Source: Streptomyces sp. GKU 895
GTDB lineage: Bacteria > Actinomycetota > Actinomycetes > Streptomycetales > Streptomycetaceae
DNA: 64,000 nucleotides
Direction: 5' to 3'
Assembly (NCBI GenBank): GCA_002027195.1
Contig: MWJO01000003.1
Location: forward strand, 1 to 64,000
Part shown: positions 1 through 8,544 of the stretch, piece after piece
Position numbering within the stretch: the first letter of the stretch is position 1
How the letters are laid out: every line of letters starts with the position of its first letter
Notes under the pieces: generated by a model
Told to the model about the DNA's origin: nothing
The model's database searches: none
Seen by the model: the letters and a program-made list of their open reading frames with translations, nothing else
Made by a program: the position numbers and the translations under genes

Positions 1-130
1 CTGCACCGCCGGCTCCACCCGGGGCAGGTCCAGCTCCAGCCACTCGGCGAGCTGGTCCCCGCCGTCCCCGGTGCCGATCGCCCGTCACCGGTCGGGGGCA
101 GTCCCGCCCAAGGGAGGCGGCGGCAGCGGA
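1..130. other. Window edge, no supported gene
   Basis: No open frame with a credible start was found here. One minus-strand frame reads like protein at the very edge, but a stop codon with no start follows directly upstream, so I make no call. Confidence 0.3.
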
Positions 131-505
131 TCAGGCGAGGGCGTCGGTGACGGTGGGGTAGCAGCCGATGACGGTATCGACGCCCACGATCTCCAGGGTG
201 CGCTGTATGGCTGGAGGGACGTCGGCCAGGCGCAACCAGCCGTCGGCCGCGGTGAGCTCATGGTGGGCGGCGATGAGGACGTTGATGCCGGTGGAGTCGA
301 TGAACGTCACGTGGTGCAGGTCCACGGCGATGTGTGGGCCGGTGGCCTTGGCGGTGTCCAGGGCCTGGCGCAGCACATCACGGGTGGCGAAATCGATCTC
401 TCCGGCCGGAGTGAGGATGTTGATGCCGTCCAGGTCGGTGACGGCGACCGTCAGTGTCTGCGGCGCGCTGTGCGTGGCGGGTTCGGCTGCGGGTCGCTCA
501 GTCAT
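131..505 (-). CDS. STAS-domain anti-sigma factor antagonist
   Basis: A 124-aa protein made of a single STAS domain, the fold of SpoIIAA/RsbV-type anti-sigma factor antagonists. These are cytoplasmic switch proteins that bind a partner anti-sigma kinase and are inactivated when it phosphorylates a serine. The key segment FIDSTGINVL lies about residues 67-76 and contains the Asp-Ser pair that carries the phosphorylation site in this family. The start chosen is the ATG at 505 (MTERP); longer readings add a low-complexity arginine/proline tail with no domain. It is divergent from an ATP-binding kinase-like gene at 669, a natural partner. Which sigma factor they control cannot be seen. Confidence 0.88.
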   Translation of the reverse strand: MTERPAAEPATHSAPQTLTVAVTDLDGINILTPAGEIDFATRDVLRQALDTAKATGPHIAVDLHHVTFIDSTGINVLIAAHHELTAADGWLRLADVPPAIQRTLEIVGVDTVIGCYPTVTDALA

Positions 506-668
506 GACAGCGATCCTGACACAGCCCCCCGCACGCGTCACCACCCTCTTGATCATCTGCCTGCCGGGGCAACGGCGGTGGCCGGAAAGTGGACTGTGCG
601 GGCGGCGCGGGGGTAGACGTGGCATGATGTGAACCGGGAGTGGGAGCGGGGGAGTGCAGGTGATCGTG

Positions 669-1148
669 ATGGAGCCGGTACCGGTGGGCGAGGACGCGTC
701 GTTGCCTTGCGAACGGCAGATACGGACCACGCTGGCCCTGGCCGGGGAGGACGTCGAGATAGCTCAGGCCCGGCGCCTGGCGGCCGACTTTCTGGCGCGG
801 GTGCAGTCCGAGCATGGTCTGCCGGTGTCGCAGCGGGCGATGGACGTGACGCTGCTGGTGGTCAGTGAGCTGGTGACGAACGCGGTGAAGTACGCGCCCG
901 GTCCGCTCCTGGTCGATCTGCGGATCGACGGCGACCTGGTCGAAGTGTCGGTGTGGGACGCCGATCCGGTGCTTCCCGTGGCGCGGGCCGCGGACGCGGG
1001 GCGGGTGGGCCAGCACGGGTTGGAGATCGTCATGGCCGTGGCCCAGGGCTTCACCGTGCAGCGCGAGCCGGTCGGCAAACGCATCACTGCCCGCATCGCC
1101 CTTCCCGACGATCCCGCCGGCGCCCCGAGCGGGCGTCTGCCCGGATAA
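669..1148 (+). CDS. ATP-binding anti-sigma regulatory factor (HATPase_c)
   Basis: A 159-aa GHKL-type ATPase domain resembling RsbW/SpoIIAB serine kinases, abundant in Streptomyces. The N box, SELVTNAVKYA, is near residues 68-78; the G1 motif is degenerate (VWDADPV, about 100-106) and the G2-like stretch is GQHGLEIVMA. Family members bind ATP and either phosphorylate STAS antagonists or hold sigma factors. The divergent STAS gene at 131-505 supports that role. A GTG at 654 in the same frame would add five residues; I prefer the ATG at 669. The exact partners are inferred. Confidence 0.83.
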   Translation: MEPVPVGEDASLPCERQIRTTLALAGEDVEIAQARRLAADFLARVQSEHGLPVSQRAMDVTLLVVSELVTNAVKYAPGPLLVDLRIDGDLVEVSVWDADPVLPVARAADAGRVGQHGLEIVMAVAQGFTVQREPVGKRITARIALPDDPAGAPSGRLPG

Positions 1149-1453
1149 GCCGCACCACGGCCTCGCGTGAGCGGAAGCCCAGCGCACCGAGGTCGGTCGT
1201 CCGTGAACGGTGAAGACCCCATGCTGTCCGCTGCCGGCGCATGCGCCCAGGCTGCATAGGCGGGCCGGCGTAGCTGCTCCGGCCGATGCCACCCAGGGAG
1301 AGCAGCCCGTCGATGAGGGCGTGGCGGGCTGGTGCACGGCCGCTCCTGATCGCGGCTTGTTCCTGGATCGGTCCCGGACCCGGCACCAGGCGCGCTCCCG
1401 GCCTCGTGGACTCAGGCACAGGCGGGACACCGGAGAAGACGGCGTCCAGCGGA

Positions 1454-2104
1454 TCAGCCCAGTGCGTCGAGAGCGTCGAGGATGTCGGCCGGCTCGGCGC
1501 GGCTGGTGTAGTCGGTGTTGACGAAGGCCCAGCGGATGGTGCCGTCGCGGTCGATGACGTAGGTCGCGGGCAACGGCAGCGTCCGCGAGTGACCGTTGTT
1601 GACGCGCTGGAGGTCGAAGCCGAGCTTGTCGTACACGGCGGCAAGCTCGTCGGGGAGGTCGAAGGCGAGGCCGTACTGCTTGGCGATGTCGGAACCGATG
1701 TCGCTGAGGACGGCGAAGTCGAGGGCGTGCTTCTCGGCCAGGGTGAGGGACTCGTCGGGGATCTGGGGTGAGACGGCCACCAGGCGGGCGCCGCGGGAAA
1801 GTATGGCCTCATGGTGCTGCTGGAGGGCGCGCAGGGCGATGTTGCAGTACGGGCACCAGGCGCCGCGGTAGAAGGTCAGGACGACCGGGCCTTGGGCGAG
1901 CAGGTCGTCGAGGGTGAGGGTCTGTCCGGTCGCGGAGGGGAGGCTGAAGCGCGGGGCCGGCGTACCGACGGTCAGGGCGCGGTCGGCCTGGCCCGAGGCG
2001 GCGAGTTCCTGGCTTGCCCGCTGCATGATCTCCCGGATCTCTGCGGGGATCTGCTGCTGACGGGCTTCGAAGAAGGTGCGCAGTTCCGCGTTCAGGGTTG
2101 TCAT
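1454..2104 (-). CDS. Peroxiredoxin-like (AhpC/TSA family) protein
   Basis: A 216-aa thioredoxin-fold protein of the AhpC/TSA superfamily. After a helical N-terminal extension of about 45 residues comes the core with FYRGAWCPYCN; the cysteines fall at about residues 84 and 87 (CxxC), typical of the peroxiredoxin-like subgroup that reduces peroxides or disulfides with thiols. A conserved beta-strand segment, ATYVIDRDGTIRW, is near the C-terminus. The start at 2104 is preceded by a good GGAGGAACC ribosome site. The divergent TetR gene at 2339 and a 24-bp palindrome 40-63 bp upstream of this start suggest TetR control, perhaps in response to oxidants or electrophiles. The inducer is unknown. Confidence 0.87.
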   Translation of the reverse strand: MTTLNAELRTFFEARQQQIPAEIREIMQRASQELAASGQADRALTVGTPAPRFSLPSATGQTLTLDDLLAQGPVVLTFYRGAWCPYCNIALRALQQHHEAILSRGARLVAVSPQIPDESLTLAEKHALDFAVLSDIGSDIAKQYGLAFDLPDELAAVYDKLGFDLQRVNNGHSRTLPLPATYVIDRDGTIRWAFVNTDYTSRAEPADILDALDALG

Positions 2105-2143
2105 GGCGGTGGTTCCTCCTGGCTGGCGACTGGAGCGGGGCAG

Positions 2144-2167
2144 ATCTTGAAACGATCGTTCCAAGAT
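2144..2167. promoter_or_regulatory. Palindromic TetR operator candidate upstream of peroxiredoxin
   Basis: A 24-bp inverted repeat, ATCTTGAAACGA followed by TCGTTCCAAGAT. Eleven of twelve positions match between the arms. The same outer arms recur at 2302-2325, just upstream of the adjacent TetR gene, giving the shared form ATCTTGRAA-N6-TTYCAAGAT. The two sites flank the divergent promoter region. Confidence 0.7.
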
Positions 2168-2301
2168 AAGGGCGTGCGCGGCCGCGCGCCAGCCCCCACG
2201 GAGATGTCAATCGGACAGCGGCGGAGCAGGGATCTGCGACCGGTACGCGGGTACCCCGAGAGCTGATTGGCTCTTCATGAGGGGCAGGGTGAACACGGAG
2301 T

Positions 2302-2325
2302 ATCTTGGAATTCTTATTTCAAGAT
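2302..2325. promoter_or_regulatory. Second TetR operator copy, upstream of the tetR gene
   Basis: A 24-bp imperfect palindrome with nine of twelve arm positions matching. It has the same outer hexamers (ATCTTG, CAAGAT) and length as the site at 2144-2167. It lies 14 bp before the TetR start codon, so autorepression is likely (inference). Confidence 0.65.
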
Positions 2326-2338
2326 GACGGGGTGAAAC

Positions 2339-2938
2339 ATGCCGGACGTCAAGCACTTCGATCCTGACGCCACCCTGGAGACCGTGGTGCGACTGTTCTG
2401 GCGGCAGGGCGTGGCGTCGACCGGGATCCAGGACGTGGTGACCGCGACCGGACTCAACCGTTCCAGCCTGTACGCCACGTTCGGCGGCAAGCAGGAGCTC
2501 TACCTCGCCGCGCTGCGCCGTTACCTGGAGCGGCGATCCCAGCCGATGTTTCGGCGCCTGGCGGAGGACGAGCGGGGACTTCCGGCCGTCTCCGAGTTCT
2601 TCGGCAGCCTGATCGAGGCCCGCTGCTCGGGCGAGTACGCCCGCTGGGGCTGCATGGTCTCCAATGCGCACGCCGGTGCCGAGAACAGTGAACCCGAAGT
2701 GCGCGCCGTCCTCGATCAGCACCATCAGGAATTGCGGGACGCGCTGTACGCGGCGCTCGTCAGCGCCGAGCGCCAGGGGCAGCTCGCTCCCGGCGCCGAT
2801 CCGGGTACTTCCGCCGATCTGCTGGCGCTGCTCGCCTACGGCGTCAATCTGCGCTCGCGTGCTGGTGCCGACGCCGCAGCGCTGACCACCACGGTGACCG
2901 CCGCCCTGGACTCGATTGCCGACCGGGCGGCGGCCTAG
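2339..2938 (+). CDS. TetR/AcrR family transcriptional regulator
   Basis: A 199-aa TetR-type repressor. The N-terminal helix-turn-helix spans about residues 12-50, with TGIQDVVTATGLNRSSLYATFGGK as two short blocks of turn and recognition helix, followed by the ligand-binding helical domain. The segment around residue 105 (WGCMVSNA) is typical of the TetR_C subgroup that often controls oxidoreductases. It is divergent from the peroxiredoxin gene, with matched palindromes before both genes, which argues for control of that gene and of itself. The ligand cannot be deduced. Confidence 0.93.
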   Translation: MPDVKHFDPDATLETVVRLFWRQGVASTGIQDVVTATGLNRSSLYATFGGKQELYLAALRRYLERRSQPMFRRLAEDERGLPAVSEFFGSLIEARCSGEYARWGCMVSNAHAGAENSEPEVRAVLDQHHQELRDALYAALVSAERQGQLAPGADPGTSADLLALLAYGVNLRSRAGADAAALTTTVTAALDSIADRAAA

Positions 2939-2939
2939 C

Positions 2940-3140
2940 CGTGGTCTGTGCCGCAGCCGCCGTGTCGTCTCCCGGGGACGCGACGTCGGTGCCCTCCGAG
3001 GCCTCGCCACCTTCAGGACGAAGCTCAGGATCACCGTGACGACGACGCTGAGGACGAGCGCCGTCACCGGCCATGTGGGCGGCGGGGCCCCGGTCCAGGT
3101 CTCGGCGTCCGGATCGGCGTACGGGCACTTGGGGTGCCGC
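2940..3140 (-). CDS. Possible small single-pass membrane protein (frame broken)
   Basis: On the minus strand this gap encodes one convincing hydrophobic helix (LVLSVVVTVILSFVLK) preceded by a Pro/Trp-rich stretch containing DPDAETWTG, and followed in the next frame by an acidic tail (EGTDVASPGDD). The two parts look like one small membrane protein split by a frameshift, but I found no good start codon. It could equally be non-coding DNA. Confidence 0.22.
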
Positions 3141-3159
3141 CACTGGCATGATCGGTGAC

Positions 3160-3744
3160 ATGAAAGTACTTGTGATCGGGGCGACCGGAACGGTCGGTAC
3201 GGCTGTCACCAGCGCGTTAGAGGTTTCTCATCAGGTCGTGAAGGCTTCGCGCAGAGGCCCGGTGAGGGTGGATCTGGAAGACCCTTCCTCCCTGGACGCG
3301 CTCTTCGACGATGTGCCAGACCTCGACGCGGTGGTGTGCTGCGCCGCCAACGGTCCGCTGGTGGACTTGGTGTCAGCGGCCGATGCCGAGATCTCCACCG
3401 GGGTGCAGGGCAAGCTCTTGGGACAGGTTGCCCTGGCCCGGCGAGCCGTGCGTCATCTACGGGACGGCGGCTCCGTCACCCTGACCGGGGGCACCTTCTC
3501 CACTCCGCTGGCCGGCGGGTCGCTGGGCGCCCTCATCAACTCTGGTCTGGAGGGTTTCGTCCGCAACGCGGCGGGTGAGCTGTCGCGGAATCTACGGATC
3601 AATCTCATCAGCCCTGGGTGGATCAAGGAGACCCTGGACAGCATGGGCATGGACTCGGCCGCCGGCACTCCCGTCTCCGAGGTGGCCCGTGCGTATGTGG
3701 AAGTTGTGGAAGGCAGCGCGCAGGGCCGGATCGTGCGTCCGTAA
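3160..3744 (+). CDS. Short-chain dehydrogenase/reductase (compact SDR)
   Basis: A 194-aa Rossmann-fold oxidoreductase. The nucleotide-binding glycine motif VIGATGTVG is at residues 4-12, and the family's C-terminal NPG-like segment appears as INLISPGWIKETL near residue 150. In place of the usual YxxxK there is a shortened active-site region (GSLGALINSGLEGFVRNAA in two blocks), as in the small SDR group of about 200 aa. An ATG at 3148 in the same frame is possible; the ATG at 3160 places the Rossmann strand directly at the N-terminus. The substrate is unknown. It is a probable monocistronic gene. Confidence 0.85.
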   Translation: MKVLVIGATGTVGTAVTSALEVSHQVVKASRRGPVRVDLEDPSSLDALFDDVPDLDAVVCCAANGPLVDLVSAADAEISTGVQGKLLGQVALARRAVRHLRDGGSVTLTGGTFSTPLAGGSLGALINSGLEGFVRNAAGELSRNLRINLISPGWIKETLDSMGMDSAAGTPVSEVARAYVEVVEGSAQGRIVRP

Positions 3745-3919
3745 CTGCCCCACGGGGACGGCCTGCCGGCAGTTCGGGCGCCGGGCCGATCCACCCGACC
3801 GCTCTACCCCGCCGGCACGACCCCAGTGTTGGAAGACGCGGTCAGTTCCCGCAGGACCGCCTCCCGCGGGCTGTCAGCTCATGTTCGATGACCTTCACCA
3901 CCGTCCCTGAGGTTGCCGG

Positions 3920-4498
3920 TCAGCCCAGTGAGGCGCTCGCTGCACGCAGTTCGTCGAGGGCCGCCAGGGCGTACCCGGCGAGATCGTCCTTGCCGTCACC
4001 GTCTCCCTCGGACCACTGGGCGTAGCCCCGTTTGAAGGCAAGGACACCCAGCTCGCCCGCCAGAGCCGCGATTGGATCGGGGATGCCGCGGGCGACCAGA
4101 GCGGTCGTCATCGCGGCCGCGAGGCTGACGCTCTTGAGGGCGTCACGCTCTTGAAGTTCGGCGTTGGCGGCGACGGCCGCCTTCAGGCGAGGCGCGAACT
4201 CGCGGCTCATGGTGCCCATCGCGCTCGACGCGCGCTCCAGACCGGCAGCGACCGCTTCGAGCGGAGTGGCGCCGGCGGGCGCGTCGGCGATCCCCTCGGC
4301 CAGCAGTCGGCTCAGCGTCTCCTGTCCGGCGACCAGCAGCTCGCGCTTGTCGGGGAAGTGCCGGAAGAAGGTGCTCTTGGTGACTCCCGCGCGCTCGGCG
4401 ATCTGCGCGACCGTCGTGGCGTCGTACCCCTGCTCGGTGAAGAGGTCGACAGCAGCCACGACGAGGCGTTCACGTGCGCCTGGTTCCCATCTACCCAT
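3920..4498 (-). CDS. TetR/AcrR family transcriptional regulator
   Basis: A 192-aa TetR repressor with the helix-turn-helix at about residues 20-45 (ATTVAQIAERAGVTKSTFFR, then HFPDKRELL). It is divergent from an epimerase/dehydratase-like gene at 4587. The 88-bp gap holds two 22-24 bp palindromes that are exact reverse complements of each other in their core, the expected layout for a TetR protein controlling itself and its neighbour. An alternative ATG at 4507 would add three residues and lie closer to the first palindrome. The ligand is unknown. Confidence 0.92.
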   Translation of the reverse strand: MGRWEPGARERLVVAAVDLFTEQGYDATTVAQIAERAGVTKSTFFRHFPDKRELLVAGQETLSRLLAEGIADAPAGATPLEAVAAGLERASSAMGTMSREFAPRLKAAVAANAELQERDALKSVSLAAAMTTALVARGIPDPIAALAGELGVLAFKRGYAQWSEGDGDGKDDLAGYALAALDELRAASASLG

Positions 4499-4512
4499 AG
4501 TCACCATCCTAA

Positions 4513-4536
4513 GTGATGGGACTCTTGTCCCATCAT
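4513..4536. promoter_or_regulatory. TetR operator 1 (GTGATGGGAC-tctt-GTCCCATCA)
   Basis: An inverted repeat with arms GTGATGGGAC and GTCCCATCAT around a 4-bp spacer. Positions 4514-4535 are the exact reverse complement of 4547-4568. It lies 15 bp upstream of the TetR start. Confidence 0.8.
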
Positions 4537-4545
4537 CGAGGTAGA

Positions 4546-4569
4546 GTGATGGGACAAGAGTCCCATCAC
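4546..4569. promoter_or_regulatory. TetR operator 2 (GTGATGGGAC-aaga-GTCCCATCAC)
   Basis: Perfect 10-bp arms around a 4-bp spacer, ending 17 bp before the epimerase start codon. Together with the copy at 4513 it places a repressor over both divergent promoters. Confidence 0.82.
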
Positions 4570-4586
4570 TCCTGGGGGAGTTTCCC

Positions 4587-5468
4587 ATGCGCGTTTTCGT
4601 CACCGGCGGCACCGGCCTGATCGGATCTGCTGTCGTCGCCGAACTGCTCACCAACGGCCACACCGTCCTCGCACTCGCTCGCTCCGATGTATCCGCGCAG
4701 GCCATAGAGGCGGCCGGCGCCGAGCCGCTCCGGGGGGCCCTCGCCGACCTGGACGCCCTTCGCGCCGGTGCCGCACAGGCCGACGGGGTGGTCCACCTCG
4801 CGTTCGACCACGCCTTCAGCAGCCCCGACGCCCTCGCGAAGTCGGTCGCGGAAGAAGGTGCCGCCCTCGCGGCCCTCGGCGAGGAACTCGTCGGCAGCGA
4901 CCGTCCCTTCGTCACTGTCTCGGGTACGCCCGCCGTGCCGGGCCGCGCATCCGTCGAAAGCGACCCGGTGCCCACCGACGGCCCGGTCGGCGGTCGCGGC
5001 CGTGCGGTCACGTCGGTCCTGGGGCCTGGCCGCGCGCGGGTCCGCAGCAGCGCCGTACGCCTGCCGCGCACGGTTCACCACCAGGGTTCCGGTGGATTCG
5101 CCGGCCTGTTGACCGACATCGCACGCCGGACCGGAGTGTCCGGTTACCCGGGCGACGGCGCGCAGCGCTGGCCGGCCGTGCACGCGCTCGACGCGGCAGT
5201 CCTCTTCCGGCTCGCCCTGGAACAGGCGGAAGCGGGTACGTCCTGGCACGCCGTGGCCGACGAGGGGGACAAGGTTCGCGACATCGCGACCGTCATCGGC
5301 CGACGGCTGGGCCTGCCGGTCGAGTCGATACCGGCGGACACCTTCGGTCCCCTCGGCCAGATCTTCGCGAGCGACCAGCCCTCGTCCAGCGCGTACACCC
5401 GGCGGGCGCTCAGCTGGGAGCCCAAACACCCCAGCCTTCTGGAGGACCTGGAGAACATCCAGCCCTGA
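4587..5468 (+). CDS. NAD(P)-dependent epimerase/dehydratase-family oxidoreductase (extended SDR)
   Basis: A 293-aa extended SDR. It opens with the dinucleotide motif FVTGGTGLIGS at residues 4-14, and DGVVHLAFDH near residue 70 closes the Rossmann sheet. The later region VHALDAAVLFRLALE (about 197-211) is typical of NAD-dependent epimerases and dehydratases. It probably acts in the cytoplasm on a small molecule using NAD(P)H. A TetR gene and paired operators lie immediately upstream, so it is likely induced by its own substrate. The ribosome site GGGGGAG precedes the ATG at 4587. The substrate is unknown. Confidence 0.87.
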   Translation: MRVFVTGGTGLIGSAVVAELLTNGHTVLALARSDVSAQAIEAAGAEPLRGALADLDALRAGAAQADGVVHLAFDHAFSSPDALAKSVAEEGAALAALGEELVGSDRPFVTVSGTPAVPGRASVESDPVPTDGPVGGRGRAVTSVLGPGRARVRSSAVRLPRTVHHQGSGGFAGLLTDIARRTGVSGYPGDGAQRWPAVHALDAAVLFRLALEQAEAGTSWHAVADEGDKVRDIATVIGRRLGLPVESIPADTFGPLGQIFASDQPSSSAYTRRALSWEPKHPSLLEDLENIQP

Positions 5469-5571
5469 CCGGTGACCGGGACCTTCTGGCAGGCGCCCTT
5501 GCCGAAGGGATCTTTGTTCCCACCCCTGATCCGTCAGGGGCGATGTCTTGACGCTGAAAGGGTGCTGGCGC

Positions 5572-5611
5572 GCGCGCCGACGAGGAGGGGGTCTCGTGCG
5601 CGTCGGCGCGC
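5572..5611. terminator. Bidirectional hairpin between convergent genes
   Basis: A perfect 11-bp stem, GCGCGCCGACG at 5572-5582 pairing with CGTCGGCGCGC at 5601-5611, with an 18-nt loop. It sits between the plus-strand SDR gene and the minus-strand amidohydrolase operon. A smaller hairpin, CCCCTGA/TCAGGGG, lies at 5523-5540. Confidence 0.65.
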
Positions 5612-5640
5612 GGTTCAAGGGCGGGGGCTGGTGCGGTCCG

Positions 5641-6966
5641 TCAGCCGGGAGAGCCCGCGGGCCTGATGCCGCGCAGCAACCGGTCTCCGGACTCGCGTAG
5701 CCGGTCCTTGAGCTGATCGAGGCCGGATGCGAGCAGGGCGTGATCGCGTTTGCGCCAGGTGCCGGCGACCATCACGGCTTCGATGTTGGCGATGTCGGCG
5801 TGCAGGACCGTGGCGACCGGGTCGTGCGCCGGCCACAGGTTGAGCGCCCGGGCGTCGACCGCGACCAGATCGGCCTGCATCCCCGCCTCGATCCGGCCCA
5901 CCTTGTCTGCCAGGCCCAGTGCCTTCGCTCCTTCGACCGTGGCCCAGGCGAGAGCCTGCTTGCTGGTGACGGACGGTGTGTCGGCGTGCGTGCCGGTCGT
6001 CTGCCGGTGGTGGGCGTGGTCCACGCTGCGCTGGTGCGCCAGGGCGATCCGGGCGGCGGTGAGGACCGTGCCGGGTACGGCGGTGTCGATGTCGGTGCCC
6101 AGGGAGGGCGCCGCGTCCAGGCTCAGCAGGGATCCCGTGATGGGTGTGCCGTGCCCCTGGCCCAGTTCGTTCTCCGGGGTGGTGGTGAAGGTGACGCCGG
6201 CCTCGACCAGCGTCTTCAGCCAGTCCGCGGGCAGGTCGGTTCCGTGTACGACGTTGGTCAGGGGGCTGAACAGCTCGGCGTCGTGCACGGCTTCCCAGCC
6301 GGGTGAGGGTGCGCCGCCGCTGTGGTGCATCGAGACGACGAGGCCGCGTTCCGCGCCGGCTCGGAAGTCGGCCACCGCGGTCTCCGGTGAGGAGTACTGG
6401 GGCCCCTGGAGGGCCATGCCCAGGGTGAGGAGGGCGTGGTCGCGGACGGGACCGTCGAGCAGGCGGTCGATCGCGCCGAGCGGGTGGGGTGTGTCCGGGG
6501 AGCGGTAGGGCGTTCCGTGCAGGAAGACCGCTCGGATCCCGGCCTGCACCAGTCCCTCGACGGCTGCCTCGGCGTGCTCGGGCGACTGGGCGTTGTGACA
6601 CCAGTCGCCCAGGGTGGTCGTACCGCAGTTGATCTGGTTCAGGGCGCCGGCCAGAGTGCTGATGTGCATGTCGGCGGGGGTGTAGTGCCCGGCGCACGCA
6701 CCGTGGAGGTGGGTGAGGTACTGCATCAGCGTCCAGTCGGCACCTGCCGAGCGCAGCGCGGTCTGCCAGGTGTGCAGGTGGGCGTTGACCAGGCCGGGGA
6801 TGACGATGCGGCCGGAGAAGTCGACGAGCTCGGCGTCGGGCGCCTCGATGGATTCGCCGACGGCGGCGATGGTCTCGCCGTCGACGAGGATGTCGACATG
6901 CTCGGCGTCCGGCCGGCGCGGCGTCATCGTGATGACCTGCGCCCCGCGTAGCAGTGTGCGGCTCAT
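5641..6966 (-). CDS. Amidohydrolase (TrzA/AtzA-type metal-dependent hydrolase)
   Basis: A 441-aa metal-dependent hydrolase of the chlorohydrolase/cytosine deaminase branch of the amidohydrolase superfamily. The metal-binding motif PGLVNAHLHTWQ is near residue 59. Other conserved segments are SMHHSGG (about 205), the catalytic region with TTPENELGQG near 266, and C-terminal GSDIDT-like LGTDIDTAV (about 287) holding the metal Asp. Such enzymes deaminate or dechlorinate heterocycles or cleave C-N bonds. Its ATG overlaps the stop of the upstream FAD hydroxylase (ATGA), so it is the last gene of a translationally coupled operon that also encodes two alpha/beta hydrolases. The substrate is not deducible. 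Confidence 0.86.
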   Translation of the reverse strand: MSRTLLRGAQVITMTPRRPDAEHVDILVDGETIAAVGESIEAPDAELVDFSGRIVIPGLVNAHLHTWQTALRSAGADWTLMQYLTHLHGACAGHYTPADMHISTLAGALNQINCGTTTLGDWCHNAQSPEHAEAAVEGLVQAGIRAVFLHGTPYRSPDTPHPLGAIDRLLDGPVRDHALLTLGMALQGPQYSSPETAVADFRAGAERGLVVSMHHSGGAPSPGWEAVHDAELFSPLTNVVHGTDLPADWLKTLVEAGVTFTTTPENELGQGHGTPITGSLLSLDAAPSLGTDIDTAVPGTVLTAARIALAHQRSVDHAHHRQTTGTHADTPSVTSKQALAWATVEGAKALGLADKVGRIEAGMQADLVAVDARALNLWPAHDPVATVLHADIANIEAVMVAGTWRKRDHALLASGLDQLKDRLRESGDRLLRGIRPAGSPG

Positions 6967-8544
6967 TCGGTGGCCGCCGCAGCGGGGTAGGTGTGGCTCG
7001 GCTGGGACATGGTGCGGCTCCTTGCCTGCGGCGTCATTGCCCGCACTGCGGCTTGTGCGGTGGTGAGGAAATCCCGTGTGGCGATGTGCCCGATGTAGCC
7101 GTCGGGACGGATCAGCAGCAGGGTGTCGCCGGTCAGGCCGTAGGCACTGCGCAACGTGTTCCGGGCGTCGGAGAAGCCCGCGGCCGATCCGATCGTGAGC
7201 CGCTTGAGCTGGGCGCCCGTCGTCGGCCAGTCGAGGAGGTCGAGGTCCCGGGCGGCGTCGGGGCCGTAGGCGATGGCGGTGAAGTGCGGTCCCTTCAAGA
7301 GGGTGAACAGGCGGGTCTCGGCGCCGTCCGCGGTGAGCAGTCGGGCGTCCGGGGCGCGGTCGCCCACGTGCAGCGTGCCGGTGCCGCCGCTGTCGGCGGG
7401 GGCGAGCGGGCCGCCGTAGTAGGTCAGGGAGAGCTGCTGCTCGTCCTTGCCGCGCTTCATGCTGGAGGGTTCGAGCTTGGCGATGCCGCCCCACTTCTCC
7501 GTGGACAGGCCCAGGACCCCGGCGGCGATCGGCTGCCGCTCGGCTTCGTAGGTGTCCAGCAGGGCCGGGTCGGCTCCGGCGAGGACCTGGCCGAGCTTCC
7601 AGCCGAGGTTGTAACCGTCCTGCATACCGGTGTTCAGGCCCTGGGCGCCGGCCGGGGTGTGGACGTGCGCGGCGTCGCCGACGAGGAAGACACGTCCGCG
7701 GCTGTAGTGCTCCGCGAGACGGATGTTGGGCCGGAACACGGACTTCCAGTGGATCTCATGCAGCTGGATGTGCCGGTTGCGGGTGTGGGAGTGGATCCGG
7801 TCGATGATGGCGCCGATCTCCTGGGGCGGCTTCTCGTCGGGCGTGAGCCGGATCATCCACTGGAACATGTCGCTGTCGGGGATGGGACAGGCCCCGATGA
7901 GCTTGCCGCCGAGGCCGGGCCACATGTGCCACCGGTTGCGGGCCAGGCCACTGACGGAGGCGTCCACGATCAGTACGCGGTCGGCCTCGTCCGTCGTCCC
8001 CACGAACCCGATGCCGAGCTGCTTGCGCACCGCACTGGAGCCGCCGTCGGCCCCCACCGCATAGCGGGCGACGATCTCCTCGACCCCGTCCGCGCCCACC
8101 ACCTTGGCGACCACCGTGTCCTCGTCCTGCGTCAGCTCGGTCAGTTCCTTGCCGAACTCGACCTCGCGACCGAGTTCACCGAGCCGGGCGTGCAGGGCGC
8201 GGTCCGTGCGGAACTGCGGGATCAGCCAGGTGTTCGGGTACGGGACGTCCGGGGTCGCCTCCTTGTGGGGGAACATCTTCCACGGCACACCGATGGGTCC
8301 CGCATGGAGCCCCAGCTTGGGATAGATGTCGCCGCCGGCCAGCACGTCGTCCAGAGCGCCGAGGTCTTCGAGGACTTCGAGGCTGCGGGGCTGGATGCCC
8401 TTGGCGCGCGAGCCGTCGAAAGCGTGGGGGGGACCGGTCGACGATCCGGACGTCGAGTCCGCGGCGTACGAGGTCGATCGCCAAGGCGGAGCCCGAGGGG
8501 CCGGCACCGATGATCAGTACGTCGATGGCGTGCGGGTTGTTCAT
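6963..8544 (-). CDS. FAD-dependent aromatic hydroxylase (PheA/TfdB family), frameshifted
   Basis: A flavoprotein monooxygenase of about 526 aa once repaired. The N-terminal FAD motif IIGAGPSGSALA begins at residue 10; the mid motif VGADGGSSAVRK (DG motif) and the second FAD motif VFLVGDAAHVHTP with GLNTGMQD follow, then a thioredoxin-like C-terminal domain. The family hydroxylates phenolic rings using NAD(P)H and O2. As read, the gene breaks at a run of seven G (8426-8432): six would restore the frame from DRSP into HAFDGSRAKG. Starts (ATG 8544) and stops overlap the neighbours by ATGA on both sides, which argues that a functional coupled operon was intended and that the seventh G may be an error. 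Confidence 0.85.
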
